From positions 62,001-126,000 of the forward strand of contig NZ_FMUJ01000010.1 of the NCBI RefSeq assembly GCF_900100965.1: a stretch of DNA of 64,000 nucleotides, given 5' to 3'. Below are positions 51,739 to 59,734 of this stretch, in pieces. The notes under the pieces are model-generated. The model made no database searches. It was not told the origin of the DNA and saw nothing but the letters and a program-made list of their open reading frames with translations. The stretch's first letter is position 1; the number at the start of each line of letters is the position of its first letter. Source of the DNA: Variovorax sp. EL159 (GTDB taxonomy: Bacteria; Pseudomonadota; Gammaproteobacteria; Burkholderiales; Burkholderiaceae_C). The position numbers and the translations under genes were made by a program.

Positions 51739-53102
51739 CAGCGTGCTCCTCCTTGCGCGGGTGCAGCGGCGGGCGCCACGGGCTGCACCGGCACGCCGGC
51801 CACCGGCGCCACCAGCAGCGTGACCTCGACGCGCCGGTTGCGCGCGCGGTTGGCGGCCGAGTCGTTGGGCACCAGCGGATCGGCATCGCCGCGGCCTTCG
51901 GCGCGCAGGCGTTCGGGTCGGGTCACGCGCGCGGCGATCATCTTCTTGACCGCATCGGCACGCGCCTGCGAGAGCTGCCAGTTGGAAGGAAAGCGCACGC
52001 TGCGGATCGGTTGGTCGTCGCTGAAGCCGCTGACCAGCACGTTGCCTTCGACCGCATTGAGCGCATCGGCCACGCGCGCGAGCACGGGTGCATAGCGGTC
52101 GAGCACGCGGTCGGAGCCCGAGGCGAACAGGCCGTCGCCGCGCAGCACCACCACGCTGCGGTCGGCCTCGTCGCGCACGGTCAGCAGGCCGTCGCGGATC
52201 TCGGGTTCAAGAAAGCGCTGCAGACGCGGCTGCGCCGCCGGAATGGCCACGGCGCGCGCCGACTGCGGCAGGTGCACCGCATTGACGGCCGCGAACGCGC
52301 CGTCGGAGCTGCCGGCCAGGTTGAAATTGAGCACCGTGAACGCGATGACCAGCAGCACCCCCGCCAGCGCGGCCACCGCCCACACGGGCAGCCAGTTGCG
52401 CGTGCGGCGCACCGGCGCGCTCGCGTCCTGCCAGTGCGGCGACAGCGGCACGGCGATCTCGCCGCGTGTCTGTCGAATGATCTGCAGCAGCCGCTGCTTG
52501 AGCGTTTCGAGCTGCGAGCGGCCGTTGTCGATGACACGAAAGCGCCCCTCGAAACCCATGGCCAGGCAGAAGTAGATGAGCTCGATCAGCTGCAGGTGCT
52601 GCTGCGGGTTCTGCACCAGGCGCGAGAGCAGCTGGAAGAACTTCTCGCCGCCCCAGGTCTCGTTGTGGAACATCACGAGCAGGCTCTGCGACGACCAGAT
52701 GCTGCCGCCCCATGGCGTGAGCGCCGCGGCCTCGTCGACGGCCGTGCACAGGCAGTAGCGCGCGCCGATGATCACTTCGGGCGCGATGCCGGCCTGCTGC
52801 GCGCGGGTCTCGAAGCGCCGCACCTCATCGACCAGGTGCTCGCGCAGCTGCGCCGGCGCGGGGTGGTGGCCGGTGGCGCGGATCTGCGGGATCAGGTCGA
52901 GCAGCGGATTGGCCGCCGCGACCAAGGGGTTGTTGCCGGCCAGCGCCGTGTCGCCCGCATGCGGACGCCGCGCGTCATGCCACGCGGTAAAAGATTCGGG
53001 CTGCGCGCCGAAGCCGCGCGACGAATCGCCGTTCGCGCCGCCACCGGGGTTCGGCGGCACGAAGCCTCCCGGTCCGACGGCCATGTCGTTGACACCGTTC
53101 AT
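51738..53102 (-). CDS. tssL: T6SS membrane-complex protein TssL with OmpA-like C-terminal domain
   Basis: A 454-residue DotU-family protein. A Gly/Pro-rich N-terminus leads to the DotU domain (about 55-240, ARYCLCTAVDEAAALTPWG and LIELIYFCLAMGFEGRF). One transmembrane helix (WAVAALAGVLLVIAFTVLNF) precedes a periplasmic OmpA/MotB peptidoglycan-binding domain (VLVSGFSDDQPI, LSQARADAVKKMI, NRARNRRVEVTL). The peptidoglycan domain makes it an extended TssL. I used the ATG at 53102, which has AGGGA at proper spacing; an ATG at 53114 overlaps tssK. Confidence 0.94.
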   Translation of the reverse strand: MNGVNDMAVGPGGFVPPNPGGGANGDSSRGFGAQPESFTAWHDARRPHAGDTALAGNNPLVAAANPLLDLIPQIRATGHHPAPAQLREHLVDEVRRFETRAQQAGIAPEVIIGARYCLCTAVDEAAALTPWGGSIWSSQSLLVMFHNETWGGEKFFQLLSRLVQNPQQHLQLIELIYFCLAMGFEGRFRVIDNGRSQLETLKQRLLQIIRQTRGEIAVPLSPHWQDASAPVRRTRNWLPVWAVAALAGVLLVIAFTVLNFNLAGSSDGAFAAVNAVHLPQSARAVAIPAAQPRLQRFLEPEIRDGLLTVRDEADRSVVVLRGDGLFASGSDRVLDRYAPVLARVADALNAVEGNVLVSGFSDDQPIRSVRFPSNWQLSQARADAVKKMIAARVTRPERLRAEGRGDADPLVPNDSAANRARNRRVEVTLLVAPVAGVPVQPVAPAAAPAQGGAR

Positions 53103-53110
53103 AGAGTCCC

Positions 53111-54487
53111 TCACGGACGGATGGCCCAGAACTCCATGGCCAGCCCTGGAAAGTCACCGGCCAGGTGCATGGCGACGCCGCCTGATTTTTCGAGCTGGCG
53201 CCACATGTCGCCGCTCTTGTCGAGTTCGAAGTAGTGGTAGCCCGCGTTGTACGGAATCTGCCGTGGTGCCACGGGCAGCGGCCGCACGACCACGCCGGGC
53301 AGCTGCAGTTGCACCAGGTCGCGGATGCGCTCGACCGAGCCGATCTTGACCTGCGTCGGAAAGCGCTGCTGGATCGCCTCGGCCGGCAGGTCGGCATGCA
53401 CCGCGAGCACGAAGCCCGCGTTGCGCACCAGCACCGGGTCGGGCATGCGGCCCACGCGCACGCCGTGGCTGCGCTCTTCGAGCTCGATGGCGATGGCGCT
53501 CTGCTCGAGCACCGCCGACAGCGAACGTCGCAGCTCTTCCATCAGCGGACGAATGCTTTCGTTGAGGTTGTCGTGGTCGTACACCGGCCACAGCACCGGC
53601 CTGCGCGTGGGCGAGGTGTGCGTGGCGAGGTGGCAGGCCAGCTTGAGCCAATCGACGAAGAGCTCTTCGGGGTGCACCTGCACCGCCTGCTGCGCATGCC
53701 AGGTGGTGGCCAGGTAGCGGTTGACCAGTTCGAGCAGAAGAAAGTCGGAGACCTCGCTCACGCCGCCGCGCCCCGGTTGCGACAAGCGCGAGGCCAGGGC
53801 TTCGGAGCGTTGCGTGAGCAGGCCGTGCAGCTCCGCGATCATGCTGCGCAGCATGGTGTGCGCCGAGGCATCGAGCACCGGCGGGATGTAGTTCGCATCG
53901 ATCACCAGCTTGTGGTCGGTGCGCCGTTCGATGACGCGCACCGCGCCGATGGCCTGCCATTCGGCCGTGAGCGACAACGCGCGCGCCAGGCGCAGGCGCG
54001 GTGCTGCAAGCTGCAGCACGGCCGGGCCGAGCGCGACCGCGTTGCCGTCGTTGACCTCGCGCTCGATCACGCCGAAGCGCGCGGCCGAGCCTTCGTCGTC
54101 CGAGAAGATGACCTCTTCGCTGCCCGGCCTGCGCAGCGGCAACGCAAGCACGATCAGCTCGTCGGTCAGGTCGCTGGGCACTTCATAAGGCAGCGGCGCA
54201 TCTTCGGCGCCAAAAGAAAACGGTGTTCCATCGGGCAGCACGCCCGCGCCACCGAGCAGCGACACGCGGCCCAGCGCATAGGCATCGCGGTCGATCTCCA
54301 GGTGCAGCCAACCCCAATAGGCACCTTGCAGGCCCGCGGTGCGGCGGGTCACGTACTGTTCGACATAGCGTTCCAGCTGCTGGAAATGCTGCGGCCGCAG
54401 GTACATGCCTTCGGACCACACCACGCGATTCGCCAATGCCTGCGGTTGGGCGCCGTTTCTTCCGGAGCCCGAGTTGCGAACTGTCAC
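53111..54487 (-). CDS. tssK: T6SS baseplate protein TssK
   Basis: A 458-residue TssK. The signature N-terminus VVWSEGMYLRPQHFQQLERYVEQYV, the central VSEVSDFLLLELVNRYL and the C-terminal end are typical. TssK links the baseplate to the TssM/TssL membrane complex. I chose the GTG at 54487, seven bases after a perfect AGGAGG; a TTG one codon earlier is also possible. A 163-bp gap separates it from tssJ, larger than the other junctions in the operon. Confidence 0.94.
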   Translation of the reverse strand: MTVRNSGSGRNGAQPQALANRVVWSEGMYLRPQHFQQLERYVEQYVTRRTAGLQGAYWGWLHLEIDRDAYALGRVSLLGGAGVLPDGTPFSFGAEDAPLPYEVPSDLTDELIVLALPLRRPGSEEVIFSDDEGSAARFGVIEREVNDGNAVALGPAVLQLAAPRLRLARALSLTAEWQAIGAVRVIERRTDHKLVIDANYIPPVLDASAHTMLRSMIAELHGLLTQRSEALASRLSQPGRGGVSEVSDFLLLELVNRYLATTWHAQQAVQVHPEELFVDWLKLACHLATHTSPTRRPVLWPVYDHDNLNESIRPLMEELRRSLSAVLEQSAIAIELEERSHGVRVGRMPDPVLVRNAGFVLAVHADLPAEAIQQRFPTQVKIGSVERIRDLVQLQLPGVVVRPLPVAPRQIPYNAGYHYFELDKSGDMWRQLEKSGGVAMHLAGDFPGLAMEFWAIRP

Positions 54488-54650
54488 CAAAGAACCTCCT
54501 GGGAGTGCTCAACACGGAAGCGGGAGGTGCGTGGATGAACGACCTCCCGATCGATCGGTTTTGCTCTTGATGCTACACGGCGCGTCTTACGTTTTGCACC
54601 GCATTTCTCGCACTCATTTTTCGCACTTTCGCACTACTGGAGCCCCAGAG
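54488..54650 (-). promoter_or_regulatory. 163-bp gap between tssJ and tssK with three TCGCACT repeats
   Basis: The gap has no gene. It is AT-richer than the flanking genes and carries three direct copies of TCGCACT at 54608-54614, 54621-54627 and 54629-54635. It may hold an internal promoter or regulator site for tssKLM. The consensus AGGAGG of tssK lies at its downstream end. No clear promoter core was found. Confidence 0.4.
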
Positions 54651-55166
54651 TTAGCGACTTGGTAGTAGCTCGATGCCCGTCTTGCGGATGGCAACATGCA
54701 CCGCCTGCTCGCTCGGCGAGAACTGCCACACCTTGTAGAGGTTGGTCTGCTTCGGCTCTTTCAGTGGCAGCACGATGCGCCAGCGCGCGGCTTCGAGCTT
54801 GCGGTAACCCGCGATGATGCCGATGGCACGCGAGTCGAGCCCGGCCTCGCGCTTGAACACGCGCTCTTCGCCGCTTCGCATGATGGCCTGGTCTGCGTTC
54901 ACGAGTTCTGTCGACAGCGTCTCGCGGTCGCGGTCCTGTAGTGCAAAGTAGTCTGCCGTCTCGAAGTTACCGGACGATTTCAGTTCGAAGACTTTCACCA
55001 GGATCGGCGCGGCCTGGCCGCGTCCGTCGGGGTTGACTCCATCGTCGATGCTGATCGAGATGGCATAGGGTGTGGGCAAGGACTTGGCTGTCGATGCGCA
55101 TCCACTGAGGCCCGCAAACAACGGTGTTGTTGCAAGTGCGCCTTGTAGCAAGGTTCGTCGATGCAT
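54651..55166 (-). CDS. tssJ: T6SS outer-membrane lipoprotein TssJ
   Basis: A 171-residue lipoprotein with lipobox LSGC (Cys23). Its N-terminus MHRRTLLQG contains a twin-arginine pair. The mature beta-sandwich matches TssJ: AISISIDDGVNPDGRGQAAPILVKVFELKSSGNFETADYFAL and the closing YKVWQFSPSEQ. TssJ anchors TssM at the outer membrane. It is first of the minus-strand T6SS operon and divergent from the TssQ-like gene. Confidence 0.93.
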   Translation of the reverse strand: MHRRTLLQGALATTPLFAGLSGCASTAKSLPTPYAISISIDDGVNPDGRGQAAPILVKVFELKSSGNFETADYFALQDRDRETLSTELVNADQAIMRSGEERVFKREAGLDSRAIGIIAGYRKLEAARWRIVLPLKEPKQTNLYKVWQFSPSEQAVHVAIRKTGIELLPSR

Positions 55167-55297
55167 TGATATCTCCCCCAGAGGTTCGCGGCCTATATTA
55201 TCGAAGTCATGCGCACTTCGAATGTCGCATCACATGCATGTCGCAACACAGCGGCACACTATCTCAAGCATTGCCTTTCGCGAGGTAGGAGAGAAGA
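55167..55297. promoter_or_regulatory. Divergent T6SS promoter region with operator-like repeats
   Basis: Between tssJ and the TssQ-like gene lies a 131-bp AT-richer stretch. A minus-strand promoter candidate pairs TTCGAA (55217-55222) with TAATAT (55195-55200), 16 bp apart. Within it sits a perfect 7-bp inverted repeat TCGAAGT/ACTTCGA (55201-55221). A direct repeat TGTCGCA occurs at 55223-55229 and 55239-55245. The arrangement looks like an operator over a promoter. Confidence 0.5.
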
Positions 55298-55711
55298 TTG
55301 AAGTCATGTCTGCCAGCTCTGGCGTTCACTTTGTTGTTGGTGACCGGTTGTAAGACCACACCGCCGCCCGAGCCCACACCGCCTCCCACGCCCGAGCGCC
55401 TGAGCCAGCAGGTCGCGCGCACCACGCTCGAACGCGCGCAACAGGCGTATGACGAAGGCGACTACGCCAAGGCCATCAACACGCTCAAGAGCGGTGGCGT
55501 CTCGGTGTTCGAGGGTGCCGACCCCAACACGCGCCTCGACGCGATGAGGCTCGAAGCCTTCAGCTACTGCGTGGCCAACCAGGTGCCCGAGTGCCGCACG
55601 CAGTTCCGCAAGATCCTCGACGCGTTTCCCAGCTTCGATCTCAACGTGGCCGAACGCAAGCACCCGGTGTGGGGCCCGGCCTTCGAGGCCGCCAGGCGAA
55701 TGAAGCGTTGA
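55298..55711 (+). CDS. TssQ-like T6SS-associated lipoprotein with TPR-like fold
   Basis: A 137-residue lipoprotein (lipobox VTGC, Cys18) with a Pro-rich spacer. A helical region follows: TTLERAQQAYDEGDYAKAINTLK is a TPR-like unit, then EAFSYCVANQVPECRTQFRKILDAFPSFDLNVAERKHPVWGPAFEAAR. Such lipoproteins lie in several T6SS loci and have been called TssQ. The start is TTG (55298) with AGGAGA upstream at good spacing; a downstream ATG (55312) is out of frame. It is followed by tagH 51 bp later. Confidence 0.72.
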   Translation: MKSCLPALAFTLLLVTGCKTTPPPEPTPPPTPERLSQQVARTTLERAQQAYDEGDYAKAINTLKSGGVSVFEGADPNTRLDAMRLEAFSYCVANQVPECRTQFRKILDAFPSFDLNVAERKHPVWGPAFEAARRMKR

Positions 55712-55762
55712 ACGCCGCGGGCAACAGAGAGGGCCGCGGCTCGACATGAACACGGAGAAGCC

Positions 55763-57844
55763 ATGCGTTGGACGGTGATCGAACATGCCGGCAGGCCGGT
55801 GACGGCGGGGCCCTCGGCACTGCTCGCCGCGCCCGGCGGAACGATCGGGCGCAGTCCCGACAACCACCTCGTGCTGCCCGACGAGCAGCGACAGATCTCG
55901 CGCCTGCAGGCCACCGTGCGCTTCGACGAAGACGGTGTCGCGGTGCTGCGCAACATGAGCGCGGTGCTGCCCATCAGCGTCAACGGACGCACGCTGGCGC
56001 ACGAGCAGGAATCGCGCGTGGCCGATGGCGACCACGTGGCCATCGGCAGCTATCTGCTGGAGGCGGCGAGCGCGCAGCGCGCGGCACCTACGGTGGCAGC
56101 GGTGGCCGCACCGCCGCCATGGCAGCCGCCGCCACCTCCTCCGCCCTCCGCGCCGATGCCGGCGCCGCACGATGCGCGCGCCACGCCATCGAACCCGCTC
56201 GGCGGCTTGCTGCCCGCATCGCCGGCATCCGACGTGTTCTCGGACCTGTTCGGCGAAGGCGCGCTGCCCATCGGCGATGCGCACCAGCAGCCAACGGTGG
56301 CGATGCCATCGCCCATGCAGGCACCCGCGCCTGTGCCCGCACCGGCGCCTGCATTTGCACCGCCTCCCGCATTTGCACCGGTGCATGCACCCAGGGACCC
56401 TTTCGCGGCGCCCGTGCAACCCGCGATGTACGCGCCGCCCTTGTCATCACCTGCACCGGCTGCAGCGCCTCGCACAACAAGCGCACCTTCGTCGCAGATA
56501 CCCTCCGCGGCAGACTGGGACGCCATCCTGGCCAACGCACCGCGGCGCGTCGACAGCACGCCCGCGCCGATGCCCGACCCCATGGCACACGAGCCCTTCG
56601 AGCTGCCATCGCAGGCGCGCAGGAACCCGGTCGATCCGCTCGCCGAACTGAACCCGCATGCGGCGAACGACATGTCGGACGTGGCGCTCAAGCGCGGCGT
56701 CGATCCGCTGTCCTTCTTCGCGCACGACGACAGCGCACCTTCGCCGCTGTCCGATCCGCGCCCCACCGCGCTCACGTCGCACGACCAGCCGTTGCTCGGT
56801 GAAGTCGATACCCCGTTCGACCTGCTGACCCGGCCCACGCCGCAGGTCACGCCCGGGTTCAGCCATGCGAACCACACGCGTGAAGTGGCGGCGCAGTTCC
56901 GGCCACCGAATCCGGTCGCAGCGCCTGCGGTCGTGGCCGCACCGCCGCCTGTCGTGGCACCAGTGAAGGTGGAGGCACCACCGCCACCCCCTCCTCCTGC
57001 ACCGCCACCTCCGCCCGCCGTGCAGGAAAGCCCTGTGGCGCCGCCACCCGTGGCAGCAGCCCCGCCAGTCGCAGCCGAAGTGCCCCCTGCTGCCGTCGAA
57101 ATACCGACGGCCGTGGCGCCTGTCATCGCGGCACCTGTTGCAACAACGCCTGTCGCGCCCCCGGTGACGCCTGCAACGCCGATGACGCCAACGACACCGG
57201 TGGCCGATGCGCCTTCGCTGCCCTCCGGCTCATCCGCTTCGTCCGAAGCGCTCTTCAAGGCGTTCCTCGAAGGCGCCGGCGTGCCCGACGTCGCCGGCCA
57301 GCAGGCCCTCGACATCGAGGCCATGCAGCGCCTGGGCCGCCTGATGCGCGCGTTCACCGACGGCACCATCGAGTTGCTGTCGTCGCGCGCGATGCTCAAG
57401 CGCGAGGTGCGCGCCGAGATCACGATGATCGTGGACGAAGAGAACAACCCCTTCAAGATCCTGCCCAACGGCCGCGCCGTGCTGATGCAGATGTTCGGCG
57501 CGCGCATGCCCGGCTTTCTTACGCCCGAGGCTGCCGTGCACGATGCGCTCGGCGACCTGCAGTCGCACCAGCTCGGCATGGTGGCCGGCATGCGTGCCGC
57601 GCTGCTCACGCTGCTGCAGCGCTTCGACCCCGCCGTGCTCAGCCGCGAAACGCCGCACGACGGCAGCTTCGGCGAAAAGGTGCTGCCCGGCGGGCGCGAG
57701 GCGCGGCTGTGGCGCCAGCTGCAGGCGCTGCATGCGGACACCACCGCGGCGGTCGAGGACGATTTCCAGGCCGTCTTCGGCCGGGCCTTCCAGCAGGCCT
57801 ACGACAAGGAAATGGACCGGCTGAAGGAGGCTCGCCGTGCTTGA
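55763..57844 (+). CDS. tagH: T6SS FHA-domain protein TagH/Fha
   Basis: A 693-residue protein. An N-terminal FHA domain covers about 1-100 (GGTIGRSPDNHLVLPDEQ, ISRLQATVRF, VNGRTL). A very long Pro/Ala-rich linker covers about 105-490. The C-terminal TagH domain covers about 495-690 (ALFKAFLEGAGVPDV, LSSRAMLKREVRAEITMI, NPFKILPNGRAVLMQMFG). In T6SS switches the FHA protein is phosphorylated by PpkA. The FHA segment has Leu-Gln where many family members have an S-x-x-H histidine. Its stop overlaps the phosphatase start. Confidence 0.88.
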   Translation: MRWTVIEHAGRPVTAGPSALLAAPGGTIGRSPDNHLVLPDEQRQISRLQATVRFDEDGVAVLRNMSAVLPISVNGRTLAHEQESRVADGDHVAIGSYLLEAASAQRAAPTVAAVAAPPPWQPPPPPPPSAPMPAPHDARATPSNPLGGLLPASPASDVFSDLFGEGALPIGDAHQQPTVAMPSPMQAPAPVPAPAPAFAPPPAFAPVHAPRDPFAAPVQPAMYAPPLSSPAPAAAPRTTSAPSSQIPSAADWDAILANAPRRVDSTPAPMPDPMAHEPFELPSQARRNPVDPLAELNPHAANDMSDVALKRGVDPLSFFAHDDSAPSPLSDPRPTALTSHDQPLLGEVDTPFDLLTRPTPQVTPGFSHANHTREVAAQFRPPNPVAAPAVVAAPPPVVAPVKVEAPPPPPPPAPPPPPAVQESPVAPPPVAAAPPVAAEVPPAAVEIPTAVAPVIAAPVATTPVAPPVTPATPMTPTTPVADAPSLPSGSSASSEALFKAFLEGAGVPDVAGQQALDIEAMQRLGRLMRAFTDGTIELLSSRAMLKREVRAEITMIVDEENNPFKILPNGRAVLMQMFGARMPGFLTPEAAVHDALGDLQSHQLGMVAGMRAALLTLLQRFDPAVLSRETPHDGSFGEKVLPGGREARLWRQLQALHADTTAAVEDDFQAVFGRAFQQAYDKEMDRLKEARRA

Positions 57845-58628
57845 GGCCGCCCGCGCTTTCGCCGTGCCCATCTCGACCTCGCAGTTTTCCTGCGTGGGTG
57901 AACGCAGCGGCAACCAGGACGCCATCGGCTACCACCTCGACGAGCACAACGCCTGCTTCGTCGTGAGCGACGGCGTCGGTGGCAACGCGGGCGGCGAGCT
58001 GGCCTCGCGCATCGCGGTCGACACCGCCCTCGACACCTTCGTCATCGCGCCTTCGCTCGAAGCCGACACCATCCAGCGCTGCGTGAAGTCCGCCAACGAC
58101 GCCATTCTTGCGAAGCAGCGCGAGCTGGCCGACCAGAGCAAGATGAGCGCCACCTTCGTCTCGCTGTTCGTCGACCGCGCCACCAACCAGGCCTGCTGGG
58201 CCCACGTGGGCGACAGCCGCCTCTACTGGTTCCGCCGCGGTGCGCTGATGCAGCGCACCGAAGACCACAGCCTGTCGGAGCGCTCGGGCGATGCGGCCGC
58301 GAGCCACCAGAACGGCGGCGAGCGCCTGGTGAAGACCAACCTGCTGTACCGCGCACTCGGCGCGCGCGCCACGGCCGAGGCCACCATCACCGCGCCGCAA
58401 CGCCTGGCCGATGGCGATGCCTTCCTGCTGTGCACCGATGGCCTGTGGCAGCTGATCTCGCAGCAGGTGATGGAACGCTCGCTGCAACTGGCCGACAGCG
58501 CGGAAGAGTGGCTTGCGCTGATCCGTCGCGCGGCCGAAGCCAAGGCCGACGAGTCACGCGACAACTACTCGGCGCTGGCCGTGTGGGTGGGGTTTCCGCA
58601 GCAGGTGACGCTGGCGGGGACGGTCTGA
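57837..58628 (+). CDS. pppA: T6SS-associated PP2C-type protein phosphatase (PppA/Stp)
   Basis: A 263-residue PP2C phosphatase with the metal-site motifs RSGNQDAIG (Asp28), VVSDGVGGN (Asp45, Gly46), AHVGDSRLYW, CTDGLWQLI and SRDNYSAL. It reverses PpkA phosphorylation of the FHA protein. It begins with GTG at 57837, eight bases inside tagH, with GGAGG upstream, so it is translationally coupled to tagH. It ends 12 bp from the convergent PAAR-like gene. Confidence 0.92.
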   Translation: MLEAARAFAVPISTSQFSCVGERSGNQDAIGYHLDEHNACFVVSDGVGGNAGGELASRIAVDTALDTFVIAPSLEADTIQRCVKSANDAILAKQRELADQSKMSATFVSLFVDRATNQACWAHVGDSRLYWFRRGALMQRTEDHSLSERSGDAAASHQNGGERLVKTNLLYRALGARATAEATITAPQRLADGDAFLLCTDGLWQLISQQVMERSLQLADSAEEWLALIRRAAEAKADESRDNYSALAVWVGFPQQVTLAGTV

Positions 58629-58640
58629 ATCGGTGCGCCC

Positions 58641-59021
58641 TCAGGGCGCCAGCATCAGCACCTTGAACTGGCTCGGCACGATGCGCATGCCGACGATGTT
58701 GCATCGGTTCTGCGTCGTGATGCTGGTGACCCGCGTGGCCGGCGTCCCCTTGAGAAGCACGGTGAACGCGCCTGTCAGATGACGCGATTGCTGCATGAAG
58801 GTCTGCGACACAACGCCACCCAGTGCCCCGGGCTGATCGCCCAGGGTGATTGGCGTGGTCGTCGCCATGTTATGTGCCGGCATCGCCATGAAGAGGATGT
58901 TCCAGGCATTCGGAATGGCCATCGGCCCCATGGCCATGTTCGGGAAAGGAATGGGCACCGGCGTCCTGCAGACGTCGGGGAATGCCATGTCCATTCCCAT
59001 GAGCTGGCAATTTGCAAACAT
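58641..59021 (-). CDS. PAAR-like protein, DUF4150 family
   Basis: A 126-residue protein of the PAAR-like DUF4150 group: FPDVCRTPVPIPFPNMAMG, NILFMAMPAHNMATTTPITLGDQPG, and a repeat-rich C-terminus. PAAR-like proteins cap the VgrG spike of the T6SS and can carry or recruit effectors. No toxin domain is attached here; it is only the tip domain. Last gene of the accessory operon that starts right of the window, 15 bp after the DUF3540 gene. Confidence 0.85.
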   Translation of the reverse strand: MFANCQLMGMDMAFPDVCRTPVPIPFPNMAMGPMAIPNAWNILFMAMPAHNMATTTPITLGDQPGALGGVVSQTFMQQSRHLTGAFTVLLKGTPATRVTSITTQNRCNIVGMRIVPSQFKVLMLAP

Positions 59022-59036
59022 CGGGGACCTCCTTGC

Positions 59037-59681
59037 CTAGCCCATGTGGATCTGAGCCGCGTCCACCTTCACCAGCTCCTGGCCGGTGACCATCGTGTGG
59101 TGGCCATGAATGCGCACCGTCTCGCTGGCCTTGTAGTCCATGTGGCCCGCACGCACCTGGTCGACTTCATCCGTCAGGCGCAGCGTCTGGCGCGCCATCT
59201 GCACGATGCGATCGGCCACGGTCTCGAACACCTTGCCGACCAGCCGGACGCTTCCGGCCGCGGCCTGCGCGGAGCGCGTCACCAGCCGCAGTTCACCGAT
59301 GTCGCACTCGCCCTCTTCCGTCTTGAGTACGAAGCGCTTGTCTGCGCGAAGCTTGAGCTCCGAGGCACTCGCGATGGTCACCCGGCCATCGCCGGTGGAT
59401 GCGAAGGTGACGTCGCCCGCCGCCTCGATGCAGCTTGACGACGCATCGGCCTGCTCGATCACGGCGATCAGGTAGGCCCGCGCGCTGTCAGGACCGGACA
59501 CCAGCACGGTATCGCCGCCGGCCGGTTTGAGCAGGCAGCTCGCCGCGCGCCGGCAAACCCAGACAGCACCCTGCTCGTCATCGACGGTGACGCGTCCATC
59601 CGGCAGCAATGCGGCGACCACCCCCTGGAAGTGAACCGGCGTCGCCAGTTTCGAGGCTTTGCGCAGTGAAACGACTGACAT
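59037..59681 (-). CDS. DUF3540-family T6SS accessory protein
   Basis: A 214-residue protein with a beta-rich N-terminus (VHFQGVVAALLPDGRVTVDDEQGAVWVCRRAASCLL). A repetitive beta region follows (AGDVTFASTGDGRVTIASASELKLRADKRF...) with an end, MDYKASETVRIHGHHTMVTGQELVKVDAAQIHMG, that resembles the gp5/VgrG needle repeat style. DUF3540 genes recur with DUF4150 and DUF2169 genes in T6SS effector loci. Role unknown; perhaps a spike extension or adaptor. AGGAAA precedes the ATG. Confidence 0.75.
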   Translation of the reverse strand: MSVVSLRKASKLATPVHFQGVVAALLPDGRVTVDDEQGAVWVCRRAASCLLKPAGGDTVLVSGPDSARAYLIAVIEQADASSSCIEAAGDVTFASTGDGRVTIASASELKLRADKRFVLKTEEGECDIGELRLVTRSAQAAAGSVRLVGKVFETVADRIVQMARQTLRLTDEVDQVRAGHMDYKASETVRIHGHHTMVTGQELVKVDAAQIHMG

Positions 59682-59734
59682 GGAGATTTCCTTGTTTCGA
59701 TGGGTCAACAGTGGAACGGACAGGCCTGGCGGCA

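Noticed and set aside
48247..52095. Very long open frame on the plus strand opposite tssM and tssL
   Set aside because: Its translation is a low-complexity, Arg/Ala/Val-rich mirror of well-conserved TssM/TssL and has no domain features. Such antisense frames are common in GC-rich DNA.
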